This document shows positions 6,351 to 10,300 of a DNA stretch of 10,300 nt, piece by piece. Each line of letters starts with the position of its first letter. Position 1 is the first letter of the stretch. The notes under the pieces were generated by a model. The model did not search any database and had not been told where the DNA came from. It worked only from the letters and a program-made list of their open reading frames with translations. The stretch comes from Candolleomyces eurysporus (taxonomy: Eukaryota > Basidiomycota > Agaricomycetes > Agaricales > Psathyrellaceae). A program made the position numbers and the translations under genes. Location: contig JANBPK010001796.1 in NCBI GenBank assembly GCA_027579435.1, positions 1 to 10,300 of the forward strand. Reading direction: 5' to 3'.

Positions 6351-7085
6351 GTGCTGCTACCTACAAATAGCCCTCTCAGACAGACTTAAATGCCAGTTTT
6401 GTGTCTATTGGCTTAAATCAAAGGTAGACTCATGGCCAGATACCAATGTAAGATGCGGTCATCCCTGAGTGTTATTTAAATGTCTGAAATGGGATTCCTC
6501 ACAGCTATTTGCTTGACAATGGATCTGATTTCCAAAGGTACCAAGCAGAGAACCATAGCCCCAGGTACCACTGTAAACATTTTGTGGAAAAGATAAGTGT
6601 GTAGATGTAACAGTCCTCTAGTGTTTTGGTTTGACTGCCAGTTCTGCCAAAAGAATCATTGCTTATATTCAATGGGAAACTTTTCAATGAGCTGATCAGT
6701 GAATACATAACCTGATCAAAGCTCTAGNTTTTTTAGTGATGGAGTTATTCTTGTACGCTTGACAGTTGTACTTATGTACCAATCTCTAATCAAAGACTTG
6801 ACATGCGGTGCAGCAATAAGCCATAACTTTGCATTGGCTGCATTTCTTGGGTGTGTTTTGCCCTCCACTAGGGAAATACAAGTGGTGCTAGTGAATTTAA
6901 TGCATTAATAAACACTGATTTTGATCTGAATATGTAGATATAGAGCGTACCCTTAGGTTATCATATCTGAGCCTAGAATGGTCCATCAGAAAAAGCCTGT
7001 AACCTTTGGCAAAGATTTCTACAACATCCTGAAAAGTTTTCCACTGCACTTCTGAGCCATTATTGGGCTTCTTGCCTGTGCAAAG
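6351..7085. other. Degraded region without a supportable gene
   Basis: A short plus-strand frame at about 6379-6450 reads RLKCQFCVYWLKSK...RCGH. This resembles part of a zinc-binding module (CxxC followed by CxH), but it is too short and broken to assign. Another frame near 6500-6590 has HCKHFVEKI. The rest is low-GC sequence with many stops in all frames. Position 6727 is an unresolved base (n). CpG is rare throughout. Confidence 0.35.
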
Positions 7086-7360
7086 TTGGAGGTGCTTTAT
7101 TTTCTTTTAAATGATGTTGATGGCTCACCTTTTTATCGATATAACATTGAAAAAGTAGAAAAGGTTCCAGCAGCTTTCAACAACGGTGTTGGTGCATGTA
7201 TTGTTGGTGACCACAATGATCTCTCTGATGAACAAGAGAAAGAACCTGATGGTGACAAAGTGACTTATGTATTTCATATGTAGATGTCAAAAAAGGCTGG
7301 TAAGATTGCTTGCAAAAGTTTTAATGAGTGCTGGCTTTGCATATGAAATGGAAATCCAGT
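7086..7360 (+). pseudogene. Unidentified coding-like remnant, acidic
   Basis: The frame from 7086 to 7283 begins (internal GTG/TTG-type context) EVLYFLLNDVDGSPFYRYNI, continues EKVEKVPAAFNNGVGACIVG and then an acidic stretch (DHNDLSDEQEKEPDGDKVTY). It ends at TAG 7281-7283. The same frame then continues MSKKAGKIACKSFNECWLCI to a TGA near 7346, so the TAG may be a decay mutation. The composition is convincingly protein-like, with a hydrophobic start, a Gly-rich centre and a charged end, plus a closely spaced pair of cysteines at the end (CWLC). I do not recognise a family. There is no ATG at a natural start, so the upstream part is missing or in an unrecognised exon. Confidence 0.45.
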
Positions 7361-7609
7361 ATGTGGAGCTCTCCAAACTGGTAAACAGCCATGCATAGAA
7401 AAAGCCTTTTATAATGTAGTGATTGATGAAATAGAATGATATCTATTTCAAATAAGTGATGTAAATAAGACAAAAAACATCAAGGATGAGGTCAGATGTT
7501 AATTTAAGGATGCAAACCAACATGCTTGCTCGTGCCAAAGTCCAGCAAGTGAAAGTCTTGCAGAATGCACCCTTATTTTGATGGCAAATCATAATAAGCT
7601 GGTTTTTGT

Positions 7610-8036
7610 TTGTTGAGGATAGCAGTAGATGTAAGCCCAATTGCAACCCTTCCAACCATCTCCCAAGGAGTAATGTCTAAGATAGGTCCAGGATCTCTCT
7701 TGACCTTTTTGCAAAACCAGATCCATATTATAGTTTTGGCTGGGGATAAGATAATATTTAGAGGATGTTGGTCTAGTCACAAGAGTCTGTCAGGGAAACA
7801 ATGCTCATTGTTGTTAAGAGGCACAATGTCATTTCTAATTGAGAGGTTTGGAGAGTCTGTTTATTATTTGCAATTGTGTCTAGACAAGCCAGCAATATTT
7901 TGAGCATCACTCTTGCCAGAGACTGGTCTGCCTGTTCCCAGCCAAACATTTGAAAGGACACAAGTGCTGAATTTGATCTCTTACATGCAGATTCAAGCAG
8001 CTTTATTAAAGAGGGCATTGAAGATATGAAGAAAGA
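7610..8036 (+). pseudogene. Unidentified coding remnant with one internal stop
   Basis: One frame is open from 7610 to about 8026 except for a single TGA at 7901-7903. It reads VSPIATLPTISQGVMSKIGP, LTFLQNQIHIIVLAGDKIIF, and further on RFGESVYYLQLCLDKPAIF, the stop, then ASLLPETGLPVPSQTFERTQ and VLNLISYMQIQAALLKRAL. About 138 codons with one stop is unlikely to be chance in DNA this AT-rich, and both sides of the stop have the same character. A CGA to TGA change would explain it. There is no CpG at all in the segment beyond 7532. The family is unknown to me; a transposase or host-gene C-terminal region are both possible. The end of the frame runs straight into non-coding AT-rich DNA. Confidence 0.5.
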
Positions 8037-8701
8037 CTAGTAAAATGATGGAATTAAATGGACATACTTGGTATTGCTGGTCATAAGGGAGGCATGGCAC
8101 TGCAAAAAGTGTGGTATGATGTGAAAATAACATTCAATATTCCCAGAATTCAAGCAGTCACAGAATGCTGAATGAAACTCAATGGAAGCCAAACTAATTT
8201 GGATTGACAGCCAGAAAAAGAATGCACCACTGTATTATTACTTTTAGAGCTTGACAGATTTTTATGAAAAGATTCAATTCAAAAAATGAACCAAACCAAC
8301 ACATTGTTCAGAGACTTATAATTGCATATTACAACATTAATGAAAAAGTGAACATTTTTTCAATATAGTTTAAATAAATTGTGTACCAAATTCAATTCTG
8401 AACATGAGGCTTTGAAATAATGTAGTATTTGTTGAAATAAAGTAAATGATATCACTTATGGATGCACATTCAAAAGAAAAAAATCAAGAAAAAAGTCATT
8501 GTATTCTTTTTTGCAAAAGAAAATTGTTCTAAAAATATCATTAATAGAATCATGAATAGATTAAAGCCAATGTGAAGAACACTCCTATTTGTCAGAAAAG
8601 ACACCAAAAAAAATCATTTTAGATTTGTGTGTTCAATCCTAAAGTTTGAGTCAAGATGCAGACATTAAGGGTCAACCAATGTTTCCAAACCTAGCTCTGC
8701 C
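8037..8701. other. AT-rich, CpG-free non-coding stretch
   Basis: No gene, repeat or RNA could be supported. All frames are densely stopped, A/T homopolymer runs are frequent, and there is not one CG dinucleotide. It is best read as very old, mutation-eroded sequence. Confidence 0.6.
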
Positions 8702-8928
8702 TTAGATTTTTTTTAAAGCATAGTCTGCCAGTGCCTTCTGCTTGATTTTTCTATCTGTGTTTCTTGTAACTTGTGAGTTGTGACTAGCTGGATCTTTGTC
8801 TTTTTGTGCAGTTTCTCCAGTTTCATCACTGTTAGGAGTATTCATGATTGTGTTATTAGCCAAATGATTTGATTTGCTTCCAGCAGTATCTTTTTCTGAC
8901 TCTATGGGGATTTCGTCCAAATCTTATC
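8702..8928 (-). pseudogene. Minus-strand hydrophilic exon-like frame, family unknown
   Basis: The minus strand is open for about 73 codons to a TAA at 8702-8704. It begins DEIPIESEKDTAGSKSNHLA (from a TTG at 8918-8920, with no ATG) and ends IKQKALADYALKKI. It is rich in D, E, K, N, S and T, as in a disordered protein tail. On the minus strand, directly upstream, a pyrimidine-rich run ends ...TTCTATTTTATTAAG, which resembles a splice acceptor, so this may be the last exon of a gene. A second coding-like minus-strand piece lies upstream at 9118-9333 and could be an earlier exon of the same gene. No domain recognised. One CpG only (8914). Confidence 0.4.
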
Positions 8929-9117
8929 TTAATAAAATAGAAAAAAAAGGTGGGTAAATGAACTGAAAAACACTTTTTTCAATTGAATAGATTCAAAGCA
9001 AGAAGTAACACAATAGAACAGATTCAGTTTAAAATCATTCATGTCTTATGATCAAAATGCAATCTCCTTTTTTGGGAAGCTCTACACCAATAGGTTCATC
9101 CTTTAATAAAGTCATAT
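8929..9117. other. Spacer between two minus-strand coding-like pieces
   Basis: AT-rich with a T/A-rich pyrimidine tract on the minus strand near 8930-8950. Possible intron or decayed sequence; no other feature seen. Confidence 0.3.
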
Positions 9118-9333
9118 TTAGATCTGAAATGGTAAATGCCTGCCTTACTCTGATGATTTGTATATGGGCATATGCTAAACTGCCAATATTGATGGCCTAC
9201 AGCAAAGACCATTTTGAATGTCATCTTTCACTACATCACTGGGTTCCAGTATTGGATGCAAAGTATCCACAAGGTCCTCCAATGATCCCAACTGGGTGTC
9301 AAAGAATTTGACCCTATGCAGATTAGATATTTA
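9118..9333 (-). pseudogene. Minus-strand coding-like remnant with two internal stops
   Basis: Between stops at 9331-9333 and 9118-9120 one minus-strand frame reads ISNLHRVKFFDTQLGSLEDL, VDTLHPILEPSDVVKDDIQN, GLCCRPSILAV, a TAG (9175-9177), HMPIYKSSE, a TAA, and GRHLPFQI. Acidic and hydrophobic residues alternate as in a helical protein, and the text is sensible on both sides of each stop. It is a better protein candidate than the overlapping plus-strand frame (9048-9311) or the other minus-strand frame (9231-9434), which are less protein-like. The family is not recognised. It may belong with the piece at 8702-8928. Confidence 0.4.
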
Positions 9334-9735
9334 GGTAAAATTGTTTGGCACACATGCAGCCTTAATCTAGAGGTATACCATGTAAGAAATTTCATGTTCT
9401 TTATCTTTAGAGTTGAAAGGAGATTTGATAGCAAAAATCTATGAGTTGACTATAAATCTGCCATTGCTAAAAATCCAATTGGGTTTCATCCATCAGCCTT
9501 TTAGTATATCTAAAAGATTGAAATTCCAGGTTCTATCTATAAGTTGTTAAATAGCTTATGCATGCAATCAACCAAAATGATGAGCTATCTAATCTAAATA
9601 TTATTTGCCAATGAGCCATAATGAAATTTGTTATCTATACAACAGTTGAATGACACCGTAATTTAAGCATTGGTTTCTGGTTCTGTACAATTGTTTGTGA
9701 ATAATGATGATGATTATAAGAAATAAAATGAGTAA
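9334..9735. other. AT-rich region with no supportable gene
   Basis: Stops in all frames, one CpG (near 9657), and no repeat or RNA structure I could support. It ends at a sharp composition change near 9736. Confidence 0.5.
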
Positions 9736-9948
9736 GTTCAACATGAGCATGCTGAGCGCCCTGATATTCCAACATTTGCTTCTTACCGACCTCCCCCTCA
9801 CGCAGACACGCCCATCCCTATGGACACTGATGAACTAGGAAGTGAAAGCGAACGAGGCCTTGACATACCTGTTGACACTGATTCCGATGGGCTAGGCTTG
9901 GGCAGCAAGCAGGTTGACGAAGACCCATTGGATGGCAGTGATTATTGA
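9736..9948 (+). CDS. C-terminal part of an unidentified acidic protein, probably of a mobile element
   Basis: Open from just after TAA (9733-9735) to TGA (9946-9948), 70 codons without a usable start, so it is a 5'-truncated fragment. It reads ERPDIPTFASYRPPPHADTP, then MDTDELGSESERGLDIPVDT and DSDGLGLGSKQ, and ends VDEDPLDGSDY. The protein is acidic and rich in D, S, G and P, as in a disordered C-terminal tail. Base composition changes abruptly at its left edge, from AT-rich CpG-poor to GC-richer CpG-rich. It is followed by LTR-like sequence in the same orientation. It may be the end of a retrotransposon gag or pol, or of a host gene carried with it. No family recognised. The opposite-strand frame (9818-10039) is taken as its shadow. 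Confidence 0.45.
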   Translation, partial: VQHEHAERPDIPTFASYRPPPHADTPIPMDTDELGSESERGLDIPVDTDSDGLGLGSKQVDEDPLDGSDY

Positions 9949-10300
9949 CCTCCGCCGGTGATGAGATCGGTGCTGCCGAGCTCAGAAACACACACACAAA
10001 ACACCAACCACAACCTGTATACAAGCTGTAGGTAGTCACGCGGTGTGAGAGTCAGGCCGCACGAAAGTCAAAGTGCGAGTTTGTGGGGGTTATAGAGTGA
10101 ATTAAGAATACTAAGTTCTCTTGTTCTCTCTTTGATACACTCCACAGAACTAGAAGTACCCTAGTGTACGACTAGTGAGATTCCTATTCCCAAGTAGTCA
10201 AGCCTTATGACTGCTCTAAGTTCCTAAGTTCCAAGATAAAACTGATAGTTCACGCCGTGTGAAATATAAGCAGAAAAAGCTCGATAGATTCGTCGATAAA
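9949..10300 (+). mobile_element. CpG-rich, LTR-like sequence cut by the window end
   Basis: Non-coding, CpG-rich (with the adjacent frame, about 23 CpG in 565 bp). A G-rich run (GTTTGTGGGGGTTATAG, 10079-10095) could be a polypurine tract, and a TATA-like AAATATAAG lies at 10262-10270. ACTAAG/CCTAAGTTCC motifs at 10110-10230 are similar in flavour to those in the nested element at 2236-3258, but no long shared block was found. A second LTR copy is needed to prove the call, and it would lie beyond the window. Confidence 0.4.
10036..10262. repeat. Pair of near-palindromic 13-mers TCACGCsGTGTGA
   Basis: TCACGCGGTGTGA (10036-10048) and TCACGCCGTGTGA (10250-10262) differ at one base, lie 214 bp apart, and each has TCAC/GTGA half-sites. 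Candidate protein-binding sites, the second directly abutting the TATA-like sequence. Confidence 0.55.

Noticed and set aside
7600..7760. C2-domain-like reading (LDLFAKPDPYYSF) in a neighbouring frame
   Set aside because: Only one short motif matches, the frame soon meets stops, and the longer competing frame at 7610-8036 is more protein-like.
9818..10039. Minus-strand Cys/His-rich frame
   Set aside because: It is antisense to the acidic plus-strand frame and runs into LTR-like sequence; its cysteines have no zinc-finger spacing.
1..10300. tRNA, rRNA, CRISPR arrays, bacterial operon signals
   Set aside because: None were found. The introns, retroelement remnants and eukaryotic gene fragments mark nuclear fungal-type DNA.

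Overview
The window looks like a decayed, transposon-rich stretch of a fungal genome, most likely a basidiomycete. It does not read as a normal gene-bearing locus. The taxonomic call rests on three things: short introns (about 50-85 nt) with GT...AG ends and CTAAC/ACTAAT-type branch sites, fungal-style Ty1/Copia remnants, and fragments resembling fungal RNA polymerase II and golgin proteins. No intact gene was found. Almost every recognisable coding stretch is broken by stops and frameshifts.

Layout on the plus strand. 153-660: a Copia remnant (reverse transcriptase C-terminal part, then RNase H). 1387-1522: two diverged copies of a 59-bp unit running into an unidentified coding-like frame (to about 1834). 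1868-2235 and 3259-3900: two halves of a pseudogene of the RNA polymerase II largest subunit (RPB1), in protein order, split by a 1,023-bp insertion at 2236-3258. The insertion has TG...CA ends, a 7-bp terminal inverted repeat, a matching 5-bp duplication on each side, two strong hairpins and a minus-strand reading frame. About 4005-5354: a long, low-complexity, K/E-rich pseudogene. 5387-5850: a fragment resembling the GRAB domain of Rud3/GMAP-210 golgins, with introns still visible. 5868-8036: coding-like remnants I could not identify. 8040-8700: AT-rich with nothing recognisable. 8700-9333: two coding-like minus-strand pieces. From about 9736 the character changes sharply to CpG-rich DNA with an acidic open frame and LTR-like sequence cut by the window end.

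Two ages of DNA are mixed. Old sequence is almost devoid of CpG (no CG dinucleotide from 7533 to 8913). The nested 1,023-bp element (about 33 CpG) and the right end (about 23 CpG in 565 bp) keep theirs. This pattern is expected if methylated CpG has been eroding for a long time and the CpG-rich blocks arrived later. The host-gene fragments keep introns, so they came by DNA-level duplication or capture rather than by reverse transcription.

The best candidate for something undescribed is the 1,023-bp nested element. It has clean termini and a target duplication but no pair of long terminal repeats inside, and its reading frame I do not recognise. All family calls were made by eye; no database search was possible.
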